A DNA stretch of 64,000 bases from contig JACKDL010000009.1 of assembly GCA_020633555.1 (NCBI GenBank), forward strand, positions 139,637-203,636. Reading direction: 5' to 3'. Both the position numbers and the translations under genes were made by a program. Numbering within the stretch: position 1 is the stretch's first letter; each line of letters starts with the position of its first letter. Positions 1 to 8,568 of the stretch are shown in pieces. The notes beneath the pieces were generated by a model. The model saw only the letters and a list, made by a program, of their open reading frames with translations. It was not told the DNA's origin and did not search any database. This DNA comes from Myxococcales bacterium (GTDB taxonomy: Bacteria > Myxococcota_A > Bradymonadia > UBA7976 > UBA1532).

Positions 1-1480
1 GCTCGCCGGCGGCCACCCGCAGCTCGTAGTCGGGGTCGTGATCCATGCGGGCCTGCAGCCGCTGCAGCATCTGCCCCGCGGTCAGCCCGGTGGCGCACAC
101 GATGAAGATGTGCCCGAAGCGGGCCTCGTAGGCCCGGTTGCCCTCGGCCAGCGCCTCCAGGGTGTCCTCGGCCGCCCCCGCCACGCCCGCCTGCTCCCCC
201 GCCGACCAGTCCGCGGTGCTGGCGAACTTCGCGCGCAGCGCCGCCACGTCGGCGCCAATGCGCGGGTGGTGGGTGAACGCCTCGCGCCAGTCCCCATCGC
301 CCAGGTGCCACCAGGCGTGCTCGGCGTGGCCGTGCAGGTGGGCGCGGCTGCTGTACGGCCGCCCCGCCACCATGGCCTGCACCCAGCGCGTCGCCCCGCA
401 GCACTTGCCGAAGGCCTCGGCGGCCGCCGCCGCGCCCAGCCCGTTCAGCGCCTTCAGCCAGGGATCGCCGTCCGCCGGCGTCGCCGCCGTGGGCAACCCG
501 TACGCCTTGAACCGCGCCACCCCGCCGTCGCTCAGGATCGTGAGCTTCAGGTGGGTCCACGGCCCCTGCGCCTCCACGGGCACGGGGTGCTTGGCGTCGG
601 GCCCCAGCCGCACGTCCGGCGCGATGGCCTGCCAGTCTTGGCTCAGCGTCAGCGCGTGGGGCGGCGCGTCGGGCCAGTACAGCCCCTCCACCCGGGCCCC
701 CACGGGGTAGTTGCCCTTGAACAGCGCCGTGTCGATGAGCAGCTCGTGCAGCGCGCCCGGCTGCCCCAGCGCCAGGATCACCCAGTCCGTGCGGGGGATG
801 GGGCTGCGCTTGGTCTCCCAGCCCTCGCCCATGTTCCCCGGCGGGTGCGGCAGCAGCAGGTTGTCCATGCGGCTGAAGAACATGTCGCTGCAGGCCACCG
901 CCCGGCCGCCCCGCAGCACGCTCAGCAGGTCCACCGGCTCGGCGCTGGCCGCCGGCCGCGCCACGCCGTGCACCCGCAGCCGCGCCACGCCGCCCGCCGG
1001 GTAGATCCGCAGCCGCACGTGGGTGGCCCCCGCGAAGGGCCGCACGGCGAACACGTTGTGCCCGCCGCGGTCCAGCGGGGTCTGGTGGAGCACCACCGTC
1101 CACTCGGCCTCGTCGCGCAGCCACGCCACCGAGGCGTCCGCGGGCGCGGTGATGGCCTCCACCTGCCCATAGGGCGCGTGGTTGCCCAGGAAGTGGCGGG
1201 TGTCGATGTCCACCCCCACCAGATCCCCCGGCACCCCCAGCTTCACGATGGCCCAGTCGTGCCCCGGCGCCCGGCGGCGCTGCGGCTCCCAGCCGTCCAT
1301 CTCCTTGCCCCGGTCGGTGTACGTGTCGGGGTCGAACACCGGCTCGCCCGGCGTCAGCAGGTTGCTCGCGGCGGCGAAGAACTCGTCGCTGCAGGCCAGG
1401 GCCTGGCCGCCCAGATCGGCGCGGGCCAGGTCGGGCAGGCCCGCGAACACGGTGGTGGGGGCGGGATCGGTCGGCTTCAT
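1..1480 (-). CDS. alc: Allantoicase fused to OHCU decarboxylase (partial, runs off left edge)
   Basis: Bifunctional cytosolic purine-catabolism enzyme. The N-terminal part is allantoicase (allantoate to ureidoglycolate and urea). The C-terminal part is 2-oxo-4-hydroxy-4-carboxy-5-ureidoimidazoline decarboxylase, which makes S-allantoin. Reading the minus strand from ATG at 1480 gives 493 uninterrupted codons to the edge. Two allantoicase repeats are visible, starting ACSDEFF (residue 29) and ACSDMFF (about residue 195), each followed by a GWE-containing segment. After about residue 340 the sequence switches to an OHCU decarboxylase with FGKCCGATRWV and the HPRIG motif (about residue 403) that carries the catalytic His in that family. 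The start overlaps the allantoinase stop as ATGA, implying coupled translation. The fusion joins non-consecutive steps, since allantoinase acts between them. Family calls are secure; the C-terminus is not visible. Confidence 0.9.
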   Translation of the reverse strand, partial: MKPTDPAPTTVFAGLPDLARADLGGQALACSDEFFAAASNLLTPGEPVFDPDTYTDRGKEMDGWEPQRRRAPGHDWAIVKLGVPGDLVGVDIDTRHFLGNHAPYGQVEAITAPADASVAWLRDEAEWTVVLHQTPLDRGGHNVFAVRPFAGATHVRLRIYPAGGVARLRVHGVARPAASAEPVDLLSVLRGGRAVACSDMFFSRMDNLLLPHPPGNMGEGWETKRSPIPRTDWVILALGQPGALHELLIDTALFKGNYPVGARVEGLYWPDAPPHALTLSQDWQAIAPDVRLGPDAKHPVPVEAQGPWTHLKLTILSDGGVARFKAYGLPTAATPADGDPWLKALNGLGAAAAAEAFGKCCGATRWVQAMVAGRPYSSRAHLHGHAEHAWWHLGDGDWREAFTHHPRIGADVAALRAKFASTADWSAGEQAGVAGAAEDTLEALAEGNRAYEARFGHIFIVCATGLTAGQMLQRLQARMDHDPDYELRVAAGE

Positions 1481-2811
1481 GCGCGCTCCAGCAGGGTGCG
1501 GCCCATGGGCGGGCCGGGCAGCAGGGCCCCGTCGCGCACGACGGCGTGGCCCCGCAGCCAGGTGTGGCGGACCCGGCCGGTCATGGGCCGGCCGGCGTAG
1601 GGGGTGACGGGGTGGCGGTGGGCCAGCTCGGCGGGATCCACCGTCCAGCTCAGATCAGGATCGAAGGCCACCAGATCGGCCCGGGCGCCCACCGCGATGC
1701 CCGCGGCGGGCAGCCCCGCCAGCCGGGCGGGGCCCACGGTCATCCAGCGCTGCAGATCCGCCAGCGTGTGGCCGCGGCGCCGGGCCTCGGTCCACACGCT
1801 GCTCAGCCCGAGCTGCAGCGAGGCCACGCCCCCCCACGCCGCCAGGAAGTCGCCGTCGCTCAGGCGCTTCAGATCGGGGATGCAGGGGCTGTGATCGGTG
1901 ACCACGAAGTCCAGGGTGCCGTCCGCCAGCGCGGCCCACAGGTGCTCGCGGTTGGCCGCGGGCCGAATGGGCGGCGCGCACTTGAACTGGGTGGCGCCGC
2001 GTGGCACCTCCTCGGCGGTCAGGCACAGGTAGTGGGGGCACGTCTCCGCCGTCAGCGGCAGCCCCTTCGCCTTCGCCTTGCGCACGATGTCCAGGGCGCC
2101 CGCGCTGCTCAGGTGCACGATGTGGGCGGGGCAGCCGGTGGCCTCCACGTGCTCGGCCACCAGGGCCACCGCGGCGTCTTCCCACTCGGGCGGCCGGCGG
2201 TGCAGCCAGGCCCGGTAGTCCATGACGTCGTCGGTGGCGGCCTGCGTCAGCGCCCCCTCCAGCTCGGCGTGCACCAGCAGGGGCACCCCGGCGGCCTTCA
2301 ACACCGGCATGGCCGCGGCCAGCTCCCGGGGCCCGCTCTGCGGGAACTCGTCGATGCCCGAGTCGCACAGGAAGCACTTGAAGCCCCGCGCGCCCGCGGC
2401 CGCCATGGGCGCCAGCTCGGCCGTGTTGCCCGGGATCACCCCGCCCCAGAAGCCCACATCCACCCACAACTTGCCGGCCGTGCTGGCGATCTTCGCCTGC
2501 AGCGCCGCCAGGGTGGTGGTCACGGGCAGCGAGTTCAGGGGCATGTCCACCAGCGTGGCCACCCCGCCCAGCGCCGCCGCCTGGGTGGCCGTGGTCCAGC
2601 CCTCCCACTCGGCGCGGCCCGGCTCGTTGACGTGCACGTGGGTGTCGATCACCGCCGGCATCAGGGCCAGATCGCCCAGGTCCAGGTGGTCGTCGGCGGC
2701 CATCCGGCCGGGCACCACGGCGGCGATGCGCCCGCCCACCACGGTGACCGCGCGGTCGGCCAGCAGCCCGTCGGGCCCCAGGGTGCGCCGGCTGCGCAGG
2801 GTGAAGTTCAT
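1477..2811 (-). CDS. allB: Allantoinase (binuclear-metal amidohydrolase)
   Basis: Hydrolyses allantoin to allantoate, feeding the allantoicase half of the next gene, which it overlaps by ATGA. The 444-residue length is normal for AllB/dihydroorotase-like cyclic amidohydrolases. The metal-site signature is complete: DTHVHVNEPG near residue 55, FKCF with the Lys expected to be carboxylated, HAELEG, HIVHLSS, and TDHSPC carrying the catalytic Asp. The lack of a DHOase-specific context and the neighbours (urate oxidase, allantoicase/OHCU decarboxylase) favour allantoinase over dihydroorotase or hydantoinase. The gene is divergent from puuD across an 85-bp spacer, so both arms of urate breakdown could answer to one control region. 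Confidence 0.93.
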   Translation of the reverse strand: MNFTLRSRRTLGPDGLLADRAVTVVGGRIAAVVPGRMAADDHLDLGDLALMPAVIDTHVHVNEPGRAEWEGWTTATQAAALGGVATLVDMPLNSLPVTTTLAALQAKIASTAGKLWVDVGFWGGVIPGNTAELAPMAAAGARGFKCFLCDSGIDEFPQSGPRELAAAMPVLKAAGVPLLVHAELEGALTQAATDDVMDYRAWLHRRPPEWEDAAVALVAEHVEATGCPAHIVHLSSAGALDIVRKAKAKGLPLTAETCPHYLCLTAEEVPRGATQFKCAPPIRPAANREHLWAALADGTLDFVVTDHSPCIPDLKRLSDGDFLAAWGGVASLQLGLSSVWTEARRRGHTLADLQRWMTVGPARLAGLPAAGIAVGARADLVAFDPDLSWTVDPAELAHRHPVTPYAGRPMTGRVRHTWLRGHAVVRDGALLPGPPMGRTLLERA

Positions 2812-2834
2812 CGGCTGTTCACGCTCCCGTCACG

Positions 2835-2863
2835 TTGACCCGACGCCACCCGAACCGTACCCT
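2835..2863 (+). promoter_or_regulatory. Sigma70-like promoter for the puuD operon
   Basis: TTGACC (2835-2840), 17-bp spacer, TACCCT (2858-2863), 33 bp before the TTG start of puuD. The -35 matches the consensus in five of six positions and the spacing is ideal. It lies in the short divergent spacer between allB and puuD, where a purine-responsive regulator could bind both arms. No obvious operator palindrome is seen. Confidence 0.55.
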
Positions 2864-2896
2864 CGCGCGCTTTGCACTCACCCACCGGAGGTCCCT

Positions 2897-4084
2897 TTGG
2901 GCGATCCCTGGATCACCGACTGGCTGCACCTGCTCGCGCGCTGGTTCCACCTGGTGGTGGGCGCCGCGTGGATCGGGGCGTCGTTCTACTTCAACTGGCT
3001 CAACAACAACATCCGCCCGATGCAGGACCCGTCGGGGCGCCTGGCCGGCGGGCTGTGGGCCGTGCACGGCGGCGCCTTCTACGAGGTGCGCAAGTACAAG
3101 GGCGCGCCCGAGACGCTGCCCAAGACCCTGCACTGGTTCAAGTGGGAGGCCTACCTCACCTGGATCAGCGGCCTGACGCTGCTGCTCTTCGTGTACTGGC
3201 TGGACGCCGGGCTCACCATGGTCAACCCCGACAGCGGCCTGGGCGTCGGCGCCACCACCGCCATCGGCGTGGGCGCCCTGGTGGTGGGCTGGCTGGTCTA
3301 CGACCTGCTGTGCAAGACCCCGCTGGTGGACAAGCCCGGCCTGGGGTTCGTGGTGGCGGTGCTGCTGCTGGGCGGCAGCGCCTTCGGCCTGGCCCAGGTG
3401 CTCTCGCCGCGGGCTGCCTACATCCACTTCGGCGCCATGATGGGCACCATGATGGCCCTCAACGTCTTCTTCGTGATCATCCCGGGCCAGCGGGCCATGG
3501 TGGACGCCATGGTCAACGGCCAGGACCCGCCCCTGGCCAAGGGCCGCGCCGGCGCCCTGCGCAGCCTGCACAACAACTACTTCACGCTGCCCGTGCTGTT
3601 CATCATGGTCAGCAACCACTTCGCCTTCACCTACGGCCACGAGTGGGCGTGGGCGGTGCTGGTCGCCCTGTCGCTCATCGGCGCGGGCGTGCGGCACTGG
3701 TTCAACCTGCACGGCAAGGGCGAGAAGAACGCCTGGATCCTGCCCGCGGCCGCCGTGGCCATGGTGGCGCTGGCCTTCGTCAGCCACGGCCCGAAGGCCG
3801 CCCCCAAGCCCGGCGCCCAGGTGCCCAGCTTCGCGCAGATCCAGGTGCTGCTGGGCAAGCACTGCACCCAGTGCCACGCCGCCAAGCCCACCTTCCAGGG
3901 CATCACCGCGCCGCCCAAGGGCCTGCTGCTCACCGATCCCAAGGTGGTGCAGGGCAACGCCGCCCTCATCAAGGCGCAGGCGGTGGACGCGCAGATCATG
4001 CCCCTGGGCAACCTGACGGGCATGACCCCCGAGGAGCGCGCGCTGCTGGGCGCCTGGATCGACGGCGGTGCACCCCTTGAGTGA
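2897..4084 (+). CDS. puuD: Membrane urate hydroxylase/oxidase PuuD with C-terminal cytochrome c domain
   Basis: Oxidises urate to 5-hydroxyisourate at the inner membrane, passing electrons to its own haem c domain instead of making H2O2. The 395-residue protein has about seven or eight hydrophobic helices (residues 5-270) with typical PuuD stretches such as HLVVGAAWIGASFYFNWLN and RSLHNNYFTLPVLFIMVSNH. A short linker follows, then a haem motif C323-T-Q-C326-H327. Open frame extends far upstream, but the TTG at 2897 is chosen because GGAGG lies five bases before it and the first helix starts right after. The stop lies inside the next gene (17-bp overlap). Together with allB and alc this gives a urate-to-ureidoglycolate pathway; HIU hydrolase is not in the window. 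Confidence 0.93.
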   Translation: MGDPWITDWLHLLARWFHLVVGAAWIGASFYFNWLNNNIRPMQDPSGRLAGGLWAVHGGAFYEVRKYKGAPETLPKTLHWFKWEAYLTWISGLTLLLFVYWLDAGLTMVNPDSGLGVGATTAIGVGALVVGWLVYDLLCKTPLVDKPGLGFVVAVLLLGGSAFGLAQVLSPRAAYIHFGAMMGTMMALNVFFVIIPGQRAMVDAMVNGQDPPLAKGRAGALRSLHNNYFTLPVLFIMVSNHFAFTYGHEWAWAVLVALSLIGAGVRHWFNLHGKGEKNAWILPAAAVAMVALAFVSHGPKAAPKPGAQVPSFAQIQVLLGKHCTQCHAAKPTFQGITAPPKGLLLTDPKVVQGNAALIKAQAVDAQIMPLGNLTGMTPEERALLGAWIDGGAPLE

Positions 4085-6107
4085 GCCCTTCCGCTGGCAC
4101 CTGAGCCCCTACCGCAAGTTCATCCCCGAGGCCCTGCGCCAGCGCCTGTGGGCCGACGCCGAGCCCGTGCCCGCCGTGCCCGACCTGCGGGTGGCCGCCG
4201 GCCTGCGCGCCCGGTTTCCGAACACCCTCACCGATGTTGCCCTGGGCCTGCTGGCCGAGGTCTACACCGAGGTGCGCCACGAGCTGCAGGCGGTGCTGCT
4301 GGAGCGCATCAGCGACCGCGCCTTCATCGACCAGCAGACGGTGACCCTGCGGGCCGCCAACGCCGGCAAGTCCATCGAGGACGCCGACTACGCCACCGCC
4401 ATCGGCGCCCCGACCCCCTGGGGCAGCGTGCCCTTCGGCCCGGCCGGCGAGCCCGTCGAGGTGCCCCCCGTCGAGGTGCCCGACTGGCTGAAGGGCCCGC
4501 AGGTCACCCTGTTCGGCCCGCCCGACACCGCGCCCATGGCCATCAACGCCATGAACGCCTGGCACCGCCGCCCCGCCGACGAGCCCGAGGTGGTCACCCG
4601 TCTGGTCGAGGCCGGCGGCCAGGTCCCCCGCTGGGGCGCCGACGACGAGGACTCGAAGACCCCGCTCATGGCCAGCTTCCTGGCCGCCACCGAGCACCTG
4701 CAGGGCTGCTTCGACGGCACCTTGCGCCACGAGGACCCGGCCAAGGGCAAGACCTACGCCCTGGCCGACGACCACCTGGCCCTGCCCATCAAGCGCATCC
4801 CGGGCCTGGCCCTGCCCGACGGCCACCACCTGCTCGACGGCCAGCCCCTGCCCCTGCACCTGGTGGACTTCGTGCTGCACTGCTGGCACACCCGCCACCT
4901 GCCCCGGGCGCGGGTGTTCTACATCCCCAAGCTCGAGACCCCGGCCGAGGCCGCCTACCTGCGCCGCCTGATCCAGGCCACCGACCGCGCCGTGCGCGCC
5001 CTGGACCCCACCTGCCAGCCCGCCACCGTGCGCGTGCTGCTGGTGTTCGAGAACCCCCGCGCCATCTTCCGCATCCGCGAGCTGGCGGTGGCCCTGGGCC
5101 CGCACTTCCTGGGCGGCAGCCTGGGCTGGCACGACTTCCTCGCCAGCACCGCGCGCCTGTTCCAGCACGACCCCAACTACCGCATCCCGGTGAAGGCCGA
5201 TCCCGGCATCGTCATCCACCGCATCTGCGAGAGCCACCGCATCCTGGTGCGCGCCCTGGCCGGCACCGGCGCGCTCACCATCGGCGGCATGTACGGCGTG
5301 CTCCCCACCCCCGGCGACGTCCGCTCGCAGACGGTGAGCCTGGTGGGCTTCATCCGCGACGTCACCACCCAGCTCAAGCGCGGCCTCACCGGCTTCTGGG
5401 TGGCCCACCCCGACTTCGTGCGCCCCGGCCTGGCGCTCGTCGAGGCCTGGGCCCGCCACGCGGACGGCGACTCCACCGACCTGCGCCACTTGGTGTCGGC
5501 CCTGGTCCCCGACCCCGCCGAGCTCGTCCCTCTGTTGGACTTCGTGTTCGGCCCCGACGTGCCCGGCCTGGACCCCGCCGACCCCCGCTACGCCCGCAGC
5601 GTGCTCGCCGCCGACCTGGCCACCAGCCCGGTCATCGCCAACGACCACCCCGACGAGGTGCGCTACAACGTCTTCCAGGCCCTGCAGTACCTGACCGACT
5701 GGCTGCAGGGGAACGGCTGCGTCGCCCTGCCCGCCCACCTGAAGGCCGCCGACGGCCGCGATGTGTTCGTGCGCATCATGGACGACCTGGCCACCACCGA
5801 GCGCAGCCGTTGGGAGCTCTGGGCCGAGGTGAAGCACGGCCGTGTGTCCCAGAGTGACTTCGAACAGATCCTGACCCAGGAGCTGGCCTTCCTCGCCGGC
5901 ACCGGCCCCGACCACGGCACCGCCCGCCGCATCCAGGTCCCCTGGGACCCCAAGTGGTCCCCCGTCGCCGGCCAACTCCTGCACGCCCTGGTCACCGCCC
6001 GGACCCCCCCCGAGTGGGTGACCGAGCTGGCCCTGCCGTTCACCTTCCCGCAGGTGCGCGAGGCCCCCGACCCGTGGGCGGCGGCCGAGGGCTTCCGCGG
6101 GGCGTAG
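4068..6107 (+). CDS. Malate synthase-like protein (divergent, DUF6986-like)
   Basis: 679 residues of malate synthase fold, likely cytosolic. Family landmarks in order: KTPLMASFLAATEHL in the N-terminal third, a barrel segment VLLVFENPRAIFRI, GGSLGWHDFLAS at the place of the malate synthase signature, LTGFWVAHPDFVRPG (compare GxWVAHP in MSA), and MDDLATTERSRWELW, equivalent to the EDAATAEISR region with the catalytic Asp. Malate synthase condenses glyoxylate with acetyl-CoA. Placed directly after puuD with overlapping reading frames, it could pull glyoxylate released from ureidoglycolate into malate, but the exact substrate is inferred. GTG at 4068 or TTG at 4077 could be the start; no strong ribosome site separates them. 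Confidence 0.75.
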   Translation: MHPLSEPFRWHLSPYRKFIPEALRQRLWADAEPVPAVPDLRVAAGLRARFPNTLTDVALGLLAEVYTEVRHELQAVLLERISDRAFIDQQTVTLRAANAGKSIEDADYATAIGAPTPWGSVPFGPAGEPVEVPPVEVPDWLKGPQVTLFGPPDTAPMAINAMNAWHRRPADEPEVVTRLVEAGGQVPRWGADDEDSKTPLMASFLAATEHLQGCFDGTLRHEDPAKGKTYALADDHLALPIKRIPGLALPDGHHLLDGQPLPLHLVDFVLHCWHTRHLPRARVFYIPKLETPAEAAYLRRLIQATDRAVRALDPTCQPATVRVLLVFENPRAIFRIRELAVALGPHFLGGSLGWHDFLASTARLFQHDPNYRIPVKADPGIVIHRICESHRILVRALAGTGALTIGGMYGVLPTPGDVRSQTVSLVGFIRDVTTQLKRGLTGFWVAHPDFVRPGLALVEAWARHADGDSTDLRHLVSALVPDPAELVPLLDFVFGPDVPGLDPADPRYARSVLAADLATSPVIANDHPDEVRYNVFQALQYLTDWLQGNGCVALPAHLKAADGRDVFVRIMDDLATTERSRWELWAEVKHGRVSQSDFEQILTQELAFLAGTGPDHGTARRIQVPWDPKWSPVAGQLLHALVTARTPPEWVTELALPFTFPQVREAPDPWAAAEGFRGA

Positions 6108-6207
6108 CCGGCCGTGTCCCGGACGGTTGCAGGCACGGCGAGCGCGTTGGAAGCTGGGCGACCGCGCGGGTCCAGTTGAGGCCACGCTCTCGGCAGGGAG
6201 AAGACAC

Positions 6208-7263
6208 ATGAAGGCACCACTGATCCGGGGCATGGGACTGGTCGGCTTGGTTTGCGCCGTGGCGCTGGCGTGCACGCCCGAGGGGGCAGGCGGCCCCGAG
6301 GACTCCGGCGACACCGACGCGATCGCCCCCGACCTGCAAACGCTCGATCTCAGCCCTGCCCCCGACGCGACGCCGGCCCCCGACGCGGCCCCCATGTGCG
6401 GGCAAGGCGCCTGCGCCGCCAACCAACGCTGTGTCCGCGATCGCTGTGTGCCCGTCGATCTGGCCCACCCGCCAGCCGCCATGATCCCCGCGGGGACGTT
6501 CACCATGGGCAGCCACCCCGACGAGCCCGGTCGAGCCCCGGACGAGGACCAACGGCTGATCGCGCTGGACCACCCGTTCCTCATGAGCATCAGCGAGGTG
6601 ACCCACCAGCAGTGGCTCGACGCCCTGGCCGTGCGCCTGCCCGCGGCCGACACCTGCGGCCTGGACTGCCCCGTCGAAGGCGTCACCTGGTTTGAGGCCG
6701 CCTTCCTCGCCAACCAGCTCTCGGCCATCCACGGCCTGCCCGATTGCTACACCCTGACCGACTGCGACGAGGCCCAGCTCGGCCGCGGCATGACCTGCGC
6801 TGGCGCCGTGCCGGTCGGCGTCGACTGCACCGGCTACCGCCTGCCCACCGAGGCCGAGTGGGAGTACGCCGCCCGCGGCGCCGGGGACCAGCGCTTCCCG
6901 TGGGGCGACGCCCCTGAGCCAAGCTGCGATCGGGTCATCCTGGACGGCGGCGACCTGGCCGGCCGTGGGTGTGGACAAGAGGGGCCGTCGCCGGTCTGCA
7001 GCCGCTCGCCGGCGGGCGACAGCTCACAAGGGGTCTGTGATCTGCTCGGCAACGTCTGGGAGTGGGTCGAAGATCCATACGGCCCCTACGCTGACGCCCC
7101 TACCGACGGCCGCGCCGCCGCCGGCGATCCCGTCCGCCGTGTGCGGCGCGGCGCCAACTGGCAGTACCCGGCCGAGCGTCAGCGTGTCGCCCTGCGCGGC
7201 CGCGAGGCGCCCGGGAGCGCCAACACGCGCATCGGCATCAGGCTGGTGCGCAACGCACCCTAG
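6208..7263 (+). CDS. Lipoprotein with FGE-sulfatase (formylglycine-generating-like) fold
   Basis: A 351-residue outer lipoprotein candidate: signal peptide with lipobox VALAC (Cys22), an Asp/Pro-rich linker (residues 23-62), a small Cys cluster (CGQGACAANQRC), then an FGE/SUMF1-type C-type-lectin fold. Family features include PAGTFTMGS, SEVTHQQW, GYRLPTEAEWEYAARG, VCDLLGNVWEWVED and RRGANW. ATG 6208 is chosen for the GGGAGAAG site just upstream and the signal peptide. Such surface proteins are ligand-binding more often than true formylglycine-generating enzymes; no sulfatase is nearby. A paralogue with a frameshift lies at 18025-18893. It converges on the Rpn gene with only an AT-rich 59-bp gap. 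Confidence 0.85.
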   Translation: MKAPLIRGMGLVGLVCAVALACTPEGAGGPEDSGDTDAIAPDLQTLDLSPAPDATPAPDAAPMCGQGACAANQRCVRDRCVPVDLAHPPAAMIPAGTFTMGSHPDEPGRAPDEDQRLIALDHPFLMSISEVTHQQWLDALAVRLPAADTCGLDCPVEGVTWFEAAFLANQLSAIHGLPDCYTLTDCDEAQLGRGMTCAGAVPVGVDCTGYRLPTEAEWEYAARGAGDQRFPWGDAPEPSCDRVILDGGDLAGRGCGQEGPSPVCSRSPAGDSSQGVCDLLGNVWEWVEDPYGPYADAPTDGRAAAGDPVRRVRRGANWQYPAERQRVALRGREAPGSANTRIGIRLVRNAP

Positions 7264-7322
7264 GCGCGTCGCAAGACCCTGAAAAATTTGAAAATTCGGC
7301 GAATGCTGACCGAGCCCGAACC

Positions 7323-8390
7323 TCAGCCGTCCAGGCAGTCGCTGAGCGTCTCGGCCGCCAGCAGCCGCTCGCTCCACCGCTCCAGCTGATCGAAGTCGGC
7401 GGAAGCCACCCGCATCGCCGCGGCCTCCGGCAGGGGCCCGAACTTCAGCCGAAGCTGCTTGCCCAGCAGCTCGCGGGTGCGGGCCAGCGCCTGCTTCAGC
7501 CCGGCCTCCAGCCCCGCCTCCATGCCGGCTTCCATGCCGGCTTCCATGCCGGCCTTCATGCCCGCCTGCATGCCCACCTTCATCCCCTCCTCGCGGCCCG
7601 CCTCGCGCCCCAGCTTCATCAGCCGGTCGCCCTCGCTGCCCGGCAGCGGCAGGACGTTCTCGAAGGGATCGATCTCGTGGATCAGGGCCATGGCCTTCTC
7701 CTCGGTGAACTCGGTAGAGACGTGCACACCATAGCGCATCAACCGGAACAGCGCATCGGCCCCCGAGGGCGCCGCCAGCACCAACCGCAGCAGGTCCACG
7801 GCGTTGCGCAGCGCCCCGTACAGATCGCCGTCGGCGTTGCGCAGGGCCAGCAGCGCGGCACGCGCCGCCACCGGCATGGCCCGCGCCACCAGCGCCTCGT
7901 TCGGGCACTGGCTCAGGTCATCCGCCAGGTAGGCCACGTCCAGCAGGTGCGGCCCCAGCGCCGCCTTCGCGGGCTCGTCCAGCGCCATCAGATCCCGCAG
8001 CCGGGTGGGCGCCCCCCAGGCCGTCGCGCCGTTGTAGACCACGATGGGGATCACCGCCGGCAGCCACCGCGCCCCCGGGTTGTCCCGCTGCCAGTGCCGG
8101 TAGATGGCCACCAGGTACTCGGCCATGCGCCAGGCCATCCGCCAGTCGGGCCGGCGCTGATGCTCGGTGAGCAGATACAGGTAGGCGCCCTCGCCCCCGA
8201 GCTGCGCCGAGAACAGCAGGTCACAGTGCCGGCTCTGCAGCTCCGGCTCCACGAAGCTGGCCGGCACCAGCTCCAGGCTCTCCAGGTCCAGCCGCTCCAG
8301 CACTGCGGCCGGCAGCACCGTCCGACACAGCCCGGCCGCCGCCGCCGGCTCCGAGAAGGTGGCCTTGAACAATGCGTCGTGTGGGGTCAT
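7323..8390 (-). CDS. Rpn family PD-(D/E)XK nuclease (YhgA-like, transposase_31)
   Basis: A 355-residue homologue of the recombination-promoting nuclease family. N-terminal MTPHDALFKATF is the usual opening. Active-site pieces are HCDLLFSAQ (Asp) and YLLTEHQ (E-x-Q), the Rpn variant of the PD-(D/E)XK site. A helical middle follows, then a run of Met/Ala/Gly heptad-like repeats (EAGMEAGMEAG) typical of this family. The ATG at 8390 is preferred to one at 8414 because GGAG lies at good spacing and family members start at this motif. Rpn proteins are DNA endonucleases with proposed roles in phage defence or horizontal transfer. It stands alone, convergent with the FGE lipoprotein. Confidence 0.82.
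   Translation of the reverse strand: MTPHDALFKATFSEPAAAAGLCRTVLPAAVLERLDLESLELVPASFVEPELQSRHCDLLFSAQLGGEGAYLYLLTEHQRRPDWRMAWRMAEYLVAIYRHWQRDNPGARWLPAVIPIVVYNGATAWGAPTRLRDLMALDEPAKAALGPHLLDVAYLADDLSQCPNEALVARAMPVAARAALLALRNADGDLYGALRNAVDLLRLVLAAPSGADALFRLMRYGVHVSTEFTEEKAMALIHEIDPFENVLPLPGSEGDRLMKLGREAGREEGMKVGMQAGMKAGMEAGMEAGMEAGLEAGLKQALARTRELLGKQLRLKFGPLPEAAAMRVASADFDQLERWSERLLAAETLSDCLDG
7521..7582 (-). repeat. 12-bp tandem repeats coding M-(E/K/Q)-A-G units in the Rpn gene
   Basis: About five head-to-tail 12-bp units (three nearly identical CATGCCGGCTTC units read on the plus strand, then more diverged ones) encode the MEAG/MKAG/MQAG run of the nuclease. Unit number could change by slippage without shifting the frame, altering coil length. 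Confidence 0.7.
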
Positions 8391-8500
8391 GCCTGCTCCA
8401 GAACTGCCCGACATGAGCCTACATCAGCCCGGTTGAGCCGAACAGGGCGCCGCTCGAAAACCAGGCCGCAACCACCTGCAATAACTCAACAAACACAGAA

Positions 8501-8531
8501 TGGCGCTACAGGCGCCGCGGCCCGCCGATGG
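8501..8531 (+). promoter_or_regulatory. CTACA-N13-GCCGAT promoter-like element, copy A
   Basis: GGCGCTACA (CTACA at 8506-8510), exactly 13 bp, then GCCGATGG (8524-8531), preceded by an A-rich stretch. The same element with identical spacing stands at 19066-19091 and 45756-45781, each 23-53 bp before a start codon. The downstream box resembles the -10 of sigma-28/FliA promoters (GCCGATAA). It would drive the small-gene cascade starting at 8569. Promoter identity is inferred from recurrence and position. Confidence 0.6.
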
Positions 8532-8568
8532 ATCCGGATGAGCCCTTCAGCCACCGAGGTCCCCGCCC

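Noticed and set aside
3996..6728. Very long open frames opposite real genes (also 38-1600 plus, 35700-39626 minus, 40135-42993 minus, 30870-32963 minus)
   Set aside because: Gly/Ala/His/Gln/Val-rich translations without domains, exactly antisense to genes with clear families; produced by high third-position GC.
6208..7263. FGE lipoproteins (this one and 18025-18893) as the variable target of the DGR
   Set aside because: Their C-termini align with the template repeat only at protein-family level; the nucleotides differ at many non-A positions, so they are not variable-repeat copies.
7264..7322. Terminator between the convergent FGE lipoprotein and Rpn genes
   Set aside because: The spacer is AT-rich (AAAAATTTGAAAATTC) but forms no convincing stem.
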